A program made the position numbers and the translations under genes. A DNA stretch of 64,000 nucleotides from Misgurnus anguillicaudatus (Eukaryota > Chordata > Actinopteri > Cypriniformes > Cobitidae), in NCBI RefSeq assembly GCF_027580225.2, contig NC_073351.2, positions 6,676,501-6,740,500 on the forward strand, written 5' to 3'. The notes below the pieces were generated by a model. It did not search any database. It had not been told where the DNA came from and worked only from the letters and a program-made list of their open reading frames with translations. This document shows positions 24,501 to 33,596 of the stretch, piece by piece; position 1 is the first letter of the stretch, and each line of letters begins with the position of its first letter.

Positions 24501-27500
24501 CAGGGTTAAATCAGACCCGATTCTGGCTCTATGTATGCAGGCTTCCTTGTGGAATAGCTCCTCCAGAGATGGAAGTTAAGGGTCTTCTTGACAGGATCCT
24601 TAACCAACTGCTCCTAGTTCAGACTTCACAGTCCATTTGGGTTTTCCAGGTCTTTCTTTCTTGGACAGAGGCCGAAGCTTGATCAACATTGGTCGGATCG
24701 TCTGTAGAGGGTGTTTGTTGAAAGACCCGAAACACCCAATGATGCCAGAAAACAACACTGATGTGTGCAAGTTTAAGCATCAGACTATGTATAAAGAAAT
24801 GAACCTCACCCCCAGGTGGTGATCAGATGGAAGCTCTGATTCTCTCTTTACCTGCTTGTCCAAAACATGGCTGTGGCTGACAACCTTAAACACAAACACA
24901 ATTATTGTAAATTGTACATTTGTAGCAATAATGTGATTTTTCCAATAATACCACTGACCACTGTTTTATTATAATTATGTCAAATGCCAAACATGCTCCT
25001 ATGAACATTTGTTTATTTGCTTAACCCAAAAAAAATCACAATGGCTCTGCAACGGTTGTATATGCTGCTGCTACCCTGAGACTGGGTTGCTACCATCAGG
25101 TTTTTTTTGTTCCAAGTATTGTGTTTATATTAGCAAAAGTATCATCGCAATATTGCCAAACATGTCCACCAGATCCCCCTGCAGACATTCTTCAGACCGC
25201 ATATCAATGGACGAACCCAAATTGATGTTAGTTGAAGGGCCTGGGTTTAGCTATATATCACCACTTAGCAAGACCAAAAGGAACAGAACTTTCAGAGCAT
25301 GTCCTTTCCTTCTGCCTTTTATACATTCCTTATCCTTTTATTGTGATGCACAATGAATATTGGGATAGCCTTAGCTGTGTAGCATCCCTTTGTTCTACCC
25401 TTCGTGGCTCGAAAGAAGAAGGACACATTTTAAGGCTGCATTTTAAGCATCATTCGAATTGGGATGGCCTTCAGTCCCGCTGCTGTGACGCAATCGGTCT
25501 TGTAATGTAGCCTTTGGAGATCGCAGCCTTCGAATTGGGACACAGCTTTAAGCATTTTCTGCAGCTTCTGGGATGCTTGCAAACATTTACAGTAATACCA
25601 AAGAGACTAAAAGTCTGATGTGAAGACTGTCTTGCAAAGCCTTGTCACAAGCTAAGGCAAGCAGCTAGGTTGGGGGCCATGCACTCCACTTGTGGTTTCT
25701 CTCCCACCATGATAAAGGCTTTGCTGGATTGCAGTGCAAATGGTATCAGCTCCAGCCTGTAGCACCTGGCGCAACCTATACCTCCCCTCTCCCAAGGGTA
25801 TCTGGCAGCAATTCAGGGTATGCTGTAAGGAACCAGGGAGAACAAAAAATTGGGTCCAGCTGGGTCTGACTTTCAAAGTTCTGCCCAAAGGACCTTACAT
25901 GAATTAATGTGGTCCCAATTAGTCTAAGCACCCTGCTTGCACATAGCCACTGTCCTCCTTTGATGCAGGCTTGTGCACAATTCAGAATTTCAGAATTGGC
26001 CTCCATTCAATTCATGAATTGGAATTTGAATTGAATTGACTCCACCCTACAGGAAGTTGAATTTGAATTGGAATGACAGGAAGTGGAATTAAATTCATAG
26101 CAATTCAAAGAAATTCCACAGTCACACAACAGAAAGAATCTCACATACATTCAGTGTTAGGAAAGTTGCTTTGGAAAATTGTTTGGCAACCATTTTAAAC
26201 ACTTGGTAAAATTAAAGCATTCTAGGAAATTAAGTCATGTTACATCGTGTTCCATAAAATTACAATTGCAAAAAAATCTAACTTAATTATTTGTTATGTG
26301 ACTAGAGTTTTTAATTTTAATTGCTGGGGAAAAACATTTCCTATTAATATAATCTGTACAAACGAATATATTTATAGAATATGTAATGCAATCATATCTG
26401 ACATATACTGAAAGCTTCATTTTTAACACTTCACTTACTGTATAATATGTATAAGAATTTCTTTGAATTTCTATTGAATTGCAATTCTGCTTCCTTTAAT
26501 TCAAATTCGAATTGTAATTCTAGATCCTGTTTTTGACATAAATTCAATTCAAATTCAAGAATTGAATTGGAATTTATGAGTCATTCTCAATTCAATTCTG
26601 AATTCTGCACAAGCCTGCTTTGATGTTTCTCTTCTACCTCTGCATGGATCTCTTTGGATCAGCTAATGTCTCTCTTTGTCATAACGCGTCTTGTGAAACT
26701 TCCAATCCCAGTTTATCTGACTTGTATGGCACATCACTTGGCCCTGAAGCTGAGCTAGTTCATGCTGCTATGCCTGTATTTGTGACTTCTGCCAGGGTGG
26801 CATTCTTGATGTTAAACAGGAAGAGGGTTTACATAATGTTTTATTAAATCTTCAATTAAAAAACAAAATTTTGTTTTCAAAAACCATAGTTAAACCATGG
26901 TTGGTGTAGTAAAACCATAATTTTGCTGAAAGTAATTAATACACCAAAAAAACACGGTTACCACACTTTTACCACAATAAAACCATGGTTAATTTTTGTA
27001 AGGGCTGACTTAAAAGGTGCAAACTGCCCTTTGTTTCACCTGGGCAAACAAGCTGTATTTGGCACCCAAGTGGTATGCATGGTGGTAATAGGCATTTTGG
27101 TTGACAACCTACTTTAGGTTTTCATACTTTCTTTAAAGAATGAGTTCATATTCCAGTTCTTATTCAGAATTACTAGACGTAATGTTATAATATTTTCATA
27201 TAGATTCATTTAAGAGAGTTAACAAAAACAGCAGAATATATTGTACTGTAAATTGGGCATGTTACACCTTGGGCCCTATTTTAACGATCTGAAACGCAAG
27301 TGCGAAGCGCAAAGCGCAAGTGACTTTGTGGGCGGATCTTGGGCGCTGTTGCTATTTTTCCAGCGGGAGAAATAAGTCTTACGCCGGGCGCAAATCAATA
27401 AGGGGTTGGTCTGAAGTAGGTTCATTATTCTTAGGTGTGGTTTGGGCGTAACGTCAAATAAACCAATCAGAACGCGATCCAACATTCCCTTTAAACGCAA

Positions 27501-29507
27501 GGGTGCAAGTTCCATGGCGGGTTGCTATTATTATGACAGATTTACCAGGCGCACGCCAGGAGCGGTTCACAGCCGAGGAGACCCACGCTCTTGTAAGAGC
27601 AGTCAAAGACAGAGTAGTTGTTTTGTATGGGGATGGGAGAAACCCGCCTAAATCAGCGTTGGTTAAACAGGCGTGAGAGGAAATAGCCGCAATTGTCTCA
27701 TCAGCTGCGCCAAGCACTACAATGATGTCAGGAGACGGGGGGATCCCAAGCTTGCCAGCATAAATCGGGCACACAGGAGGACATCGCTGCGTCCACCCAC
27801 ACCGCTGAAAGGGTTTGGGGGCTTTGAAATCGGACACAAGAAACGCAAGCAAGGTCCAACCCCAAAGTACACTTACAAATCAAGTTCATATACATTAAGG
27901 TTTCTTATGAAAACATTTTAATTATTATTTAGATAAAATAAACGTAATACAGCCACACAACAAACTTATGAAAATATTTTAATCGTTATTTGCATGATAA
28001 TTGTTTAACGCTGCCACACAAAATAAATAAAAACTATCACCACAATGCTCACCACAATGATGTCCCTTATCTCATGTATTAATATTTTTTATTGTAACAA
28101 TTTATGATTTAATGATTTCCCTTATCTTATATTTTTTATTGTAACAATTTATGATTTGTAAAAATAACGGTTGCATCTGTGTAGATTAGATAAGTAATGC
28201 GCGTTGTGAACGCTATACATTATGGTCAAGCATGCGCCCTTAAAATAGCATAATGAACCACGCGCAACGCGCCACTGACTTTAGACTAGTTTTTTTTGGT
28301 TAGTAGCGCAATTGTTTTTTGAAACTGCAAAATAGCATAAGAGATGGTTTGCGCCGGAGCACACCTCCTTTTTTGCGCTGAACCGCCCAGGGAGCGCAAG
28401 TTCATTCCCTTGTTTGCCGACGTGCGTCTGTGGAGGGAAAAACCATCTGTGCGCCAGTGCAAAATACGAAATGATACATGCGTCACTGACAAAGTCAATT
28501 GCGCCGGGTGCAAGATAGGGCCCTTTGTCTTTATATTAATTGTTGTATTGTGATTTGCAGGGGGGGATGTATGTGTTCCAGATGTTTGACTACTATGCCT
28601 GCAATGGTGCCTGTGTTCTTTTTCTGTCTGTGTTTCAGTCTGTAGCCATGGGATGGATATTCGGTGAGTCACAAACAAGCAACAAAAATGACATAAAAAA
28701 TCACCATATTCATACAAAGTTGATTTGTGTCATCATTAGTTACTGATGGAACTGTTGTCATTATATTGTTTATACAATTTATCTTACATTTTTTAAAATC
28801 ACTTTCATTGAATCCCAGTCAGTATCTGATGACGATGATGTTCAATTCTTCCCTACATATCACAGGTGCTGAGAGAATGTTTGATATCATTGAAGACATG
28901 ACAAAGACACGACCCAACTACATATTCATGCTGTGCTGGAAATACCTGACTCCTCTTGTGTGCCTGGCATGTGCATCTGCATTTCATTTACTTGTTTACA
29001 TATTATTTATATTGACCAAAAAGACTCTCATTTGTCTAATATAATTCTCACAGTTTCAAATTTTAATTTGTACCACCTCAGGTGTCTCTTGTCTGTTCTC
29101 TGGTGCAGTACCAGCCCCTGACATTTAACCGCTGGTATGTGTACCCGGACTGGGCATATACACTTGGCTGGTTAATGGCCTTGTCCTCCATTCTGCTGAT
29201 ACCTGGATGTGCACTGGGTCGACTGTTTGCTGGGAAAGGGAGCATGAAACAGGTGATACTAAGTCATGTTATTTACCAAGTAAATAAATTAATTAATAAA
29301 TTATCAAAAAAGCTTTCAGGCTTCACTACAACTAAAAGTTTGTTTTCTTGTGTCTGTGCATCTTAGCGTTTGCATTATCTGTGTAGTCCTGACAAGAACC
29401 TCCCACTCACCTGTAAGCAACAAGCTGAAATGCAGAAAATGATGCGCACTGCAGATACTGAAGATTTATTTAGGAATAACACTGAAGAACATGTCAATAC
29501 ACTTTGA
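15398..29507 (+). CDS. slc6a13-like: SLC6 Na+/Cl- coupled transporter, GABA/taurine/betaine-type, 14 coding exons
   Basis: Predicted plasma-membrane symporter that moves a small amino acid or osmolyte with Na+ and Cl-. Exons: 15398-15536, 15633-15767, 16146-16286, 16376-16463, 16591-16723, 16810-16944, 18155-18258, 18441-18565, 23314-23426, 23796-23933, 28561-28663, 28866-28966, 29082-29252, 29367-29507 (1767 nt, 588 aa). The TM1 signature [14 protein letters not shown] is at residues 30-43. By alignment to GAT1, the chloride ligands (Tyr53, Gln265, Ser269, Ser305) and sodium-site residues (Asn33, Asn301, Leu366, Asp369) are kept, with Thr370 replacing the usual Ser. Extracellular loop 2 has a Cys pair and three Asn-X-Ser/Thr sequons. 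The N-terminus is short (about 12 residues before the conserved core) and the tail ends NTL, not a class I PDZ ligand. Sequence features such as the LRKTGRRE loop favour the GAT2/GAT3/BGT1/TauT group, but the exact orthologue is not settled. Residue 27 is atypical, so the substrate is uncertain. Confidence 0.93.
15633..15767 (+). CDS. slc6a13-like: SLC6 coding exon 2 (TM2, first intracellular loop)
   Basis: 135 nt, phase 1 to phase 1. Begins GAFLIPY with chloride ligand Tyr53, then the conserved [12 protein letters not shown] loop. Acceptor TTCTTAG, donor GTGAGT. Confidence 0.93.
16146..16286 (+). CDS. slc6a13-like: SLC6 coding exon 3 (TM3, start of extracellular loop 2)
   Basis: 141 nt. Encodes the [13 protein letters not shown] helix and the [12 protein letters not shown] segment with the first Cys of the loop-2 disulfide. 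Acceptor TTTTGTCAG, donor GTGATA. Confidence 0.92.
16376..16463 (+). CDS. slc6a13-like: SLC6 coding exon 4 (glycosylated extracellular loop 2)
   Basis: 88 nt. Opens with the second loop-2 Cys (DDC) and has three N-glycosylation sequons (NLT, NHT, NST), ending at the conserved EFWE. Acceptor GTGTTAG, donor GTAAAT. Confidence 0.9.
16591..16723 (+). CDS. slc6a13-like: SLC6 coding exon 5 (TM4)
   Basis: 133 nt, the usual length for this exon in the GAT branch. Encodes [10 protein letters not shown], the INWEI helix start and the [10 protein letters not shown] loop. Donor GTGTGA. Confidence 0.93.
16810..16944 (+). CDS. slc6a13-like: SLC6 coding exon 6 (TM5, extracellular loop 3)
   Basis: 135 nt, phase 0. 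Encodes [14 protein letters not shown], then the RGLTLPGA turn and [11 protein letters not shown]. Donor GTACCA. Confidence 0.93.
17207..17410. mobile_element. CCATGGTTTTACTACA palindromic MITE in SLC6 intron 6
   Basis: Dense direct and inverted copies of AAACCATGGTT and TTTTACCACA, ending GTAAGGGC. A second, shorter copy lies at 26871-27004 in intron 10. Confidence 0.6.
17847..18070. mobile_element. truncated Tc1/mariner-like element in intron 6
   Basis: Begins at a TA with CAGTGGCAAGAAAAAGTATG, a Tc1-like terminal sequence I recognise from fish, and runs for about 220 bp before a poly-C run at 18071. Truncated on the right. Confidence 0.55.
18155..18258 (+). CDS. slc6a13-like: SLC6 coding exon 7 (TM6)
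   Basis: 104 nt. Encodes [14 protein letters not shown] with chloride ligands Gln265 and Ser269, then [11 protein letters not shown]. Preceded by a TGTGTGTAG acceptor; donor GTGAGT. Confidence 0.94.
18441..18565 (+). CDS. slc6a13-like: SLC6 coding exon 8 (TM7)
   Basis: 125 nt. Encodes [13 protein letters not shown] with Na+ ligand Asn301 and Cl- ligand Ser305, ending in VAES. Donor GTACTG. Confidence 0.94.
18566..19213. other. SLC6 intron 8, left part, unassigned repeat
   Basis: Contains an unassigned non-repeating stretch at about 18775-19200 with short open frames but no recognised domain. Confidence 0.35.
19214..20163. mobile_element. 950-bp element with TGAAGAGTTTGGTTCCAAA ends, copy 1 (intron 8)
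   Basis: TIR start GAAGAGTTTGGTTCCAAAA is matched by its inverse at 20140-20162. Lies in inverted orientation to the copy at 39007-41914, to which its interior aligns. No coding capacity was recognised. Confidence 0.75.
20164..22696. mobile_element. 2.5-kb hAT-like element (intron 8)
   Basis: Starts CAGGGTGTCCGCGGATCC and ends CTGCAGAAACCCTG, with clusters of GTCTTAAA-type words near both ends. Immediately abuts the preceding element. No clean 8-bp duplication. A further insertion probably spans about 20690-22070. Confidence 0.5.
21928..22046. repeat. strong GC-looped palindrome in intron 8
   Basis: TGTGATATAGCTCTATATCA continues into CACGGCTGTGATT; the whole ~35-bp arm returns inverted after a ~40-nt GC-rich loop. 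Part of the nested insertion in the 20164-22696 element. Confidence 0.75.
23314..23426 (+). CDS. slc6a13-like: SLC6 coding exon 9 (extracellular loop 4, TM8)
   Basis: 113 nt after a 4.75-kb intron. Encodes [12 protein letters not shown] and LLGLDTQ with Na2 residues Leu366, Asp369 and Thr370. Donor GTAACC. Confidence 0.94.
23796..23933 (+). CDS. slc6a13-like: SLC6 coding exon 10 (TM9)
   Basis: 138 nt, phase 0. Encodes [16 protein letters not shown] and RKTGRRE, ending MVTE. The acceptor is CCTAAAAG, a weak polypyrimidine context; the donor is GTCAGA. Confidence 0.9.
24180..24860 (-). mobile_element. LINE 3' end, RTE/Rex-like, minus strand (intron 10)
   Basis: On the minus strand it resembles the conserved end of fish RTE-type LINEs: a GATCACCACCTGG block near 24825, a GGGCATGTCCAACTGGG block near 24390, and GGATCC/TGGATGGATTG words at the tail near 24195-24210. 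Heavily mutated. Confidence 0.5.
24861..25957. other. SLC6 intron 10, unassigned
   Basis: Short open frames (for example minus strand 25888-25652) but no domain recognised. The region flanking 25966 is continuous with 26626 onward and predates the hAT insertion there. Confidence 0.35.
25966..26617. mobile_element. 652-bp hAT MITE with perfect 8-bp duplication
   Basis: Starts CAGGCTTGTGCACAATTCAG and ends with the inverse with one change. CTTTGATG is present at 25958-25965 and 26618-26625. The interior is rich in AATTGAATT words. Confidence 0.85.
26871..27005. mobile_element. CCATGGTTTTACTACA MITE, second copy (intron 10)
   Basis: Matches the 17207-17410 element, including the AAAACCATGGTTAATTTTTG end and GTAAGGGC. 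Confidence 0.6.
27271..28523 (+). mobile_element. PIF/Harbinger-like element with Myb-like relic (intron 10)
   Basis: Starts GGGCCCTATTTTAACG and ends CAAGATAGGGCCC; flanking triplets are CTT and TTT. Holds one recognisable gene relic (27533-27676). The right end lies 37 nt from SLC6 exon 11. Confidence 0.65.
27533..27676 (+). pseudogene. Harbinger Myb/SANT-like DNA-binding protein, N-terminal relic
   Basis: Opens with ATG and reads [28 protein letters not shown] and ALVKQA, the pattern of the Myb-like second protein of Harbinger transposons. It hits TGA exactly where the family has Trp, after which the same frame continues EEIAAIVS. Likely a single-base nonsense change. Confidence 0.6.
28561..28663 (+). 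CDS. slc6a13-like: SLC6 coding exon 11 (TM10)
   Basis: 103 nt after a 4.6-kb intron. Encodes [16 protein letters not shown] and the next helix. Donor GTGAGT. A Harbinger-like element ends only 37 nt upstream. Confidence 0.94.
28866..28966 (+). CDS. slc6a13-like: SLC6 coding exon 12 (ends at a GC donor)
   Basis: 101 nt, the length expected for this exon. Encodes [11 protein letters not shown] and the LTPLVCL start of TM11. The only boundary that keeps frame and length is followed by GCATGT rather than GT. Confidence 0.88.
29082..29252 (+). CDS. slc6a13-like: SLC6 coding exon 13 (TM11-TM12)
   Basis: 171 nt, the usual length. Encodes [10 protein letters not shown], the WYVYPDWAY loop and the GWLMALSS helix, ending GSMKQ. 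Donor GTGATA. Confidence 0.92.
29367..29507 (+). CDS. slc6a13-like: SLC6 coding exon 14 (cytoplasmic tail, stop)
   Basis: 141 nt including TGA. Encodes a 46-residue hydrophilic tail starting [15 protein letters not shown], as in the GAT group, and ending HVNTL. Confidence 0.88.
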   Translation, partial: RLHYLCSPDKNLPLTCKQQAEMQKMMRTADTEDLFRNNTEEHVNTL

Positions 29508-29519
29508 AATAAAAATAAA
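29508..29519 (+). terminator. tandem polyadenylation signals directly after the stop codon
   Basis: Two consecutive AATAAA hexamers (29508-29513 and 29514-29519) begin at the last A of, or directly after, the TGA at 29505-29507. A T/GT-rich stretch follows near 29560-29580. If used, the SLC6 3' UTR would be only a few dozen nucleotides long. Confidence 0.55.
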
Positions 29520-29761
29520 TGTTTTCCACCTACCAGTACTGGGTGATTTTTGCATCTGCCGTATGTGTTTCTTTCTGTCCTCTGATGTAGTGCTGGACCC
29601 TTTTATGTTCAGTGTTTCTTAACAAATATTTTAGGTGAACCATTCACTTTAGACCTTTTGCAAGTCAACGTCACAGTTACGTCACACACGCAATGTGGTG
29701 GCAGAAAAACAGTGGAAATGAATGAGACATGAGTGAAACGAACAATATAACTCACTAGAAA

Positions 29762-29905
29762 ATGTCTTGTTGTGCTGTTGAGTGTCAGAATAGGAATGCC
29801 AAAATAGATGACCTTCATTTTTATAGTACACCGTCGTCGAAGACACCATTCGAAGATAAACGTAGGTGTTTATGGTTGCATTAAAAAGCCCTCAACCGGA
29901 CAGAC
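29762..29905 (+). pseudogene. THAP-domain first-exon relic
   Basis: From ATG: MSCCAVECQNRNAK, then LHFYSTPSSKTPFE and RRCLWLH, i.e. the C-X4-C start, Phe-Tyr and Trp of a THAP zinc finger. A TAA interrupts the helix that follows; afterwards the frame reads NRTDWSDEII. It lies 255 nt past the SLC6 stop. Could derive from a P-element- or Kolobok-type transposon or a THAP gene. Confidence 0.55.
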
Positions 29906-30768
29906 TGGAGTGATGAAATCATCTGAAATCTTTTAATAATTAGAATAGAAAATAATTAGAGAAGATGTCTGGTGTTCTGTCGAAGTCTGATCCCTCTGTG
30001 TGTCTCTAATAGCGTTTTTATTACGTTACGTTTATAATTTATTTAAAAAGATTAAAGATTTGAATGAGTTCATAATATCAATAATATTACCATTTATTAA
30101 AGTTTTCATATTTTTTTGTTTTCTATTACTTCTTTTTACCTTATATCTTAGCCTATGTCTTCTTCAGGTTTGTTCTAAATTATGATGTTTACTAATAAAT
30201 ATATAAACATAGCACACACACACGATGTAAAGTGTTAATAATATATAAACAGGCCTATACGAATTAATTTGTATGTAAACATAATAGTTTTAGAACAAAC
30301 ACGTAGGCTAAAAATATAAGGAAGAAATTGAAAACAGGAAATGATGAAATATTTAATAAATGATACAGAATACATGATAGTATTGCTCTTATAAGTACTT
30401 CAGCGATTCATACTGCAAAAACAATTGATAAAGAACAATACATATGCATTACATACATGCACATATCAGTAGCCAAGCCATTTAAACTTTTAATTTATTT
30501 AAAAAATAAACGTAACTTGGTGAAAACGTTATAAGAAACATTACACTTAAGAGAAATATAGGGGAAACAGACTTCTACAGAACACCGGATCCATAAAAAT
30601 CACAGTTTAACGCTAAAACACTTCACACCCCAATAGAGACAGAGCGCAGTGCGTCATAACCTGAAAACCACGATCACCGGGGGGAAACCAATCCAACCGT
30701 CTCCATTGACTTTGTATTGCGAGAGGCCGCCTCCTTGTCATTTCTGGCTTATAACAAAAAACTGAATA

Positions 30769-30906
30769 ATGCCTAAAAGCTGCTGTGTGACAATATGTAC
30801 AGCTAACAAGCCAAAGAACCCAGAAATAAGTTTTTATAAGCTGTCGAGCCGTAAAACCCAGTCTTTAAGGAGAATAAAGTGGATCGCCGACTACGTTTCC
30901 CCCTAG
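30769..30906 (+). pseudogene. THAP-domain N-terminus in foldback left arm
   Basis: ATG-opened 45-codon frame: MPKSCCVTICTANKPKNP, then ISFYKLSS and RRIKWIADYVSP before TAG. It has the C-X4-C, Phe-Tyr and Trp of THAP fingers but stops where the second half (Cys-His) should follow in another exon. Confidence 0.6.
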
Positions 30907-31194
30907 TGGACGCAGTTTTACTAATAGTAGTACTATGAAAAGTTGCCTGTTTCCATTTCTGTGTCTTTAAACGCTCGTTTTTTAAAGTTGACAGCTTATA
31001 AAAACGTATTTGTTTTATGTATTTTTTGTTAGATGTACACCTTGTCAAACACCAGCTTTTAGGTATTATTCTGTTTTTAAGTTTAATCTGTAAATAAGTT
31101 TTTATAAGCTGTCGACCCCAAAAAACGAGAAAATGGATACAGGCAAATTTACATATTACTTCTATTAGTAGAACTGCGTCCACTAGGGGGAAAC

Positions 31195-31330
31195 ATAGTC
31201 GGCGATCCACTTTATTCTCCTTAAAGACTGGGTTTTACAGCTCGACAGCTTATAAAAACGTATTTCTGGGTTCTTTGGCTTGTTAGCTGTACATATTGTC
31301 ACACATCAGCTTTTAGGCATTATTCAGTTT
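31195..31330 (-). pseudogene. THAP-domain N-terminus in foldback right arm
   Basis: Inverted copy of 30769-30906 with a TGA in place of the first Cys of the CC pair and a few substitutions. A third, diverged copy (IPKSWCLTRCTSNKK, minus strand) lies between the arms at about 31080-30930, and a fourth partial copy (ISFYKLSTPKNE, plus) at about 31096-31150. Confidence 0.55.
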
Positions 31331-31463
31331 TTTGTTATAAGCCAGAAATGACAAGGAGGCAGCTTCTCGCAATACAAAGTCAATGGAGATGGTTGGATTG
31401 CTTTCCCCCCCGGTGGGCGTGGTTTTCAAATTTGCATAACTGCACTCTGTCTCTATTGCGGAG

Positions 31464-32500
31464 CTGTCACTTTCTGCCACCAGTTGGGCTCCGCCCACAA
31501 AAAACGTCATCTCTGTTTGCAAACACGCAAAAGGTCTATTATGTCTCTTACTCACTGTTTTCTATTCTGTTTATCTCTCAGTATAAACAACAAAATTCCC
31601 CTACTAAAAACAATAGAAACATCACCAAAATGTGTATGGTTAAAATGGAAATTTTTGTTGTTGTAATGTAAACTATAATGGTCTCTGTACTTGTATGAGT
31701 TGGGTTGCATTGATGGGACCCTGAAATCCCACTGGAATATGTCCCAAAATTCATTCACTTTAGATGCAGTAACACTATGTGAGTATCGCAAACAGCACGT
31801 CTGCGTTGTGCCACATTTATAGGTAGAACACACATGTGTCATCTACAACAGTGGTCCGTATAATTTAGCATGACATGTATAATTTAGCATGAATTTGAAT
31901 ACATTCAAGAAACCCGCGTTATTTCCACATTTTCGGATCCTGCTTATCTAACATTTAGTCACGCCTCATATCCAAGTGAACGACATCGGATAAGCGTGAG
32001 AGTAATTTGAAATCAGACTCCTCTCTATGATTTGGGTAAAGTTGAACATACATAAAAAAATCTCAAGACAGCTATGACCTCGACAGAGAAATTTCCTGCG
32101 CCTCGTTCATTAATTGTATATAGCATGAAAAGTTATCAGTCTCTTCTCAGCATGAAAAATACAATGTTTGGCGTGTAAACTGACTGAAATGTGTGTGTCT
32201 TACTGTGAATGCGTAAGATGTGAATGCGTTGAGACTTGAGAGCCCTGCGAAAGTACTTTTGTTCCTCCCTTTTTTTTGCAGACATTGCAGAATGCAGATT
32301 ACAATCTTCATGTCCTGCGCATAGATTTCGAAATACTTCCACACACAAAAAGACAGGTTCGCAAATGAAAAAAAGTAGTCTGTGCGCACGGGGGCACTTC
32401 AGGAAAAATCGCCTGAAAAAACACCCGGTTGCCGATCGCGCATTATAAGCAAAAACCGTCCAGTTCCCTTTCATGGCCGGTCAACCGGTGCATCCCTAAT
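31464..32500. other. repeat-derived sequence ending in a hAT end
   Basis: No gene. The stretch up to 32500 ends CCGGTGCATCCCTA, a typical hAT terminus (TAGGGATGCACCGG inverted). Its partner end was not found. Confidence 0.35.
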
Positions 32501-33120
32501 TGCTTATATTTTTTATCTGCTCAATAAAGCTTCGCTGAAGCTATATCATACTCGTGTTGAGTGAAATATTCAAACCCAAGACGTATTTTATGGCTGCTTG
32601 GTAATTTTCGTTGACCAAAACGAGACAAGAAGAAATGTTATTTTAGTTGCATTATTATTAAAAACTTCTGATTCCAGTCTTACTTCACGGGTTAGCGTAA
32701 ATGACAAAATCTGCCGCAGAGAAAGGGAACGATGGCCGTCCAGCCAGGGTTAGTCTTTGGGAGAAAAAGAAGAAACGCCATTTGGAAAAACTTCCGTTAC
32801 ATTGAAGTGGAAAAGAAAACTGAATGTGTTGTGGAAAAACATGGGGAGAAATGCGGCCACAAAATCACAGTAAAAAACATGACGAACCTTAAGAGACATC
32901 TCAAGGCATAAAGAAATTGAGGTAAGTCAAGAAACTAACATAACGTTACTTTATATTTTAGAAAGCTCATGCATTAATGTGTCTCATTTTAACGATAGCT
33001 TTAGATGTTATAACGTTAGCAAATAGAGCTTAAAATGGGTGTGTATTTGCTTGTGAGAGAGTATAAAGCGGGTAAACGTGTATTTGCCTGAGAGAGTGTA
33101 AAGTGTGTTTGTGTGCGTGT

Positions 33121-33180
33121 ACGTGTGTGTGTGTGTGTGTGTGTGCGCATGTGCGTGTGTGTGAGAGAGATAGATAGAGA
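33121..33180. repeat. GT-rich microsatellite followed by GA/GATA runs
   Basis: A (GT)n stretch with interruptions, continuing into GAGAGATAGATAGA. Confidence 0.85.
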
Positions 33181-33596
33181 TAGTGTAAAGTGGGATCTAC
33201 CTGATTGACTGACTTCATGTGTATTAAGCTTCCATTTTTTGCCAAATACTGTAGCTAGTTTAGTCATTCACATAGCAGTCACATTGACTGAACTGAATTT
33301 GGTATCAACAACACAACTTTGAATACCATTCATCTTGACCAATACATTTTAAAATATTTGCATTAACATGCCTGTCGAGACTACTGCTTAGACTACTTCT
33401 GTTTTGATTATGTAGACTTTTTCTTTTACAGCAGTCAAGTCACTCACTCTGAGTTATAGCAAGGATTTAGGCTATTAACAACAGTTAGATTTTCCAGAGA
33501 CTGCATCTGTCCTGACATTGTATCTATTCCTGTGCTAGATTCCAGAAATCACACCAGTGAAGCAGGTCCCACACAAGAAGATGGACAAGCCAACTA

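Larger units (their letters stand above)
30633..31463. repeat. ~830-bp foldback containing several THAP first-exon copies
   Basis: Left part 30633-30930 returns inverted at about 31165-31463 with high identity, including the GGATCGCCGACTA and AATAATGCCTAAAAGC blocks. The interior (30930-31165) is itself a second, more diverged inverted repeat. No target duplication identified. Confidence 0.8.

Noticed and set aside
25652..26006. Minus-strand frames as a retroelement gag
   Set aside because: The reading has no motif I can name; similarity was only an impression.
28966..28976. GT donor at 28971 as the end of SLC6 exon 12
   Set aside because: It adds 4 nt and breaks the frame with the acceptor at 29081. 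Pairing it with the CAG at 29052 leads to a stop codon after the TSP segment.
32136..32474. Minus-strand frame of 112 codons
   Set aside because: No domain or motif; it lies in repeat sequence that ends in a hAT terminus.
33016..33267. His/Thr-rich minus-strand frame
   Set aside because: It is the translation of the GT microsatellite at 33121-33180.
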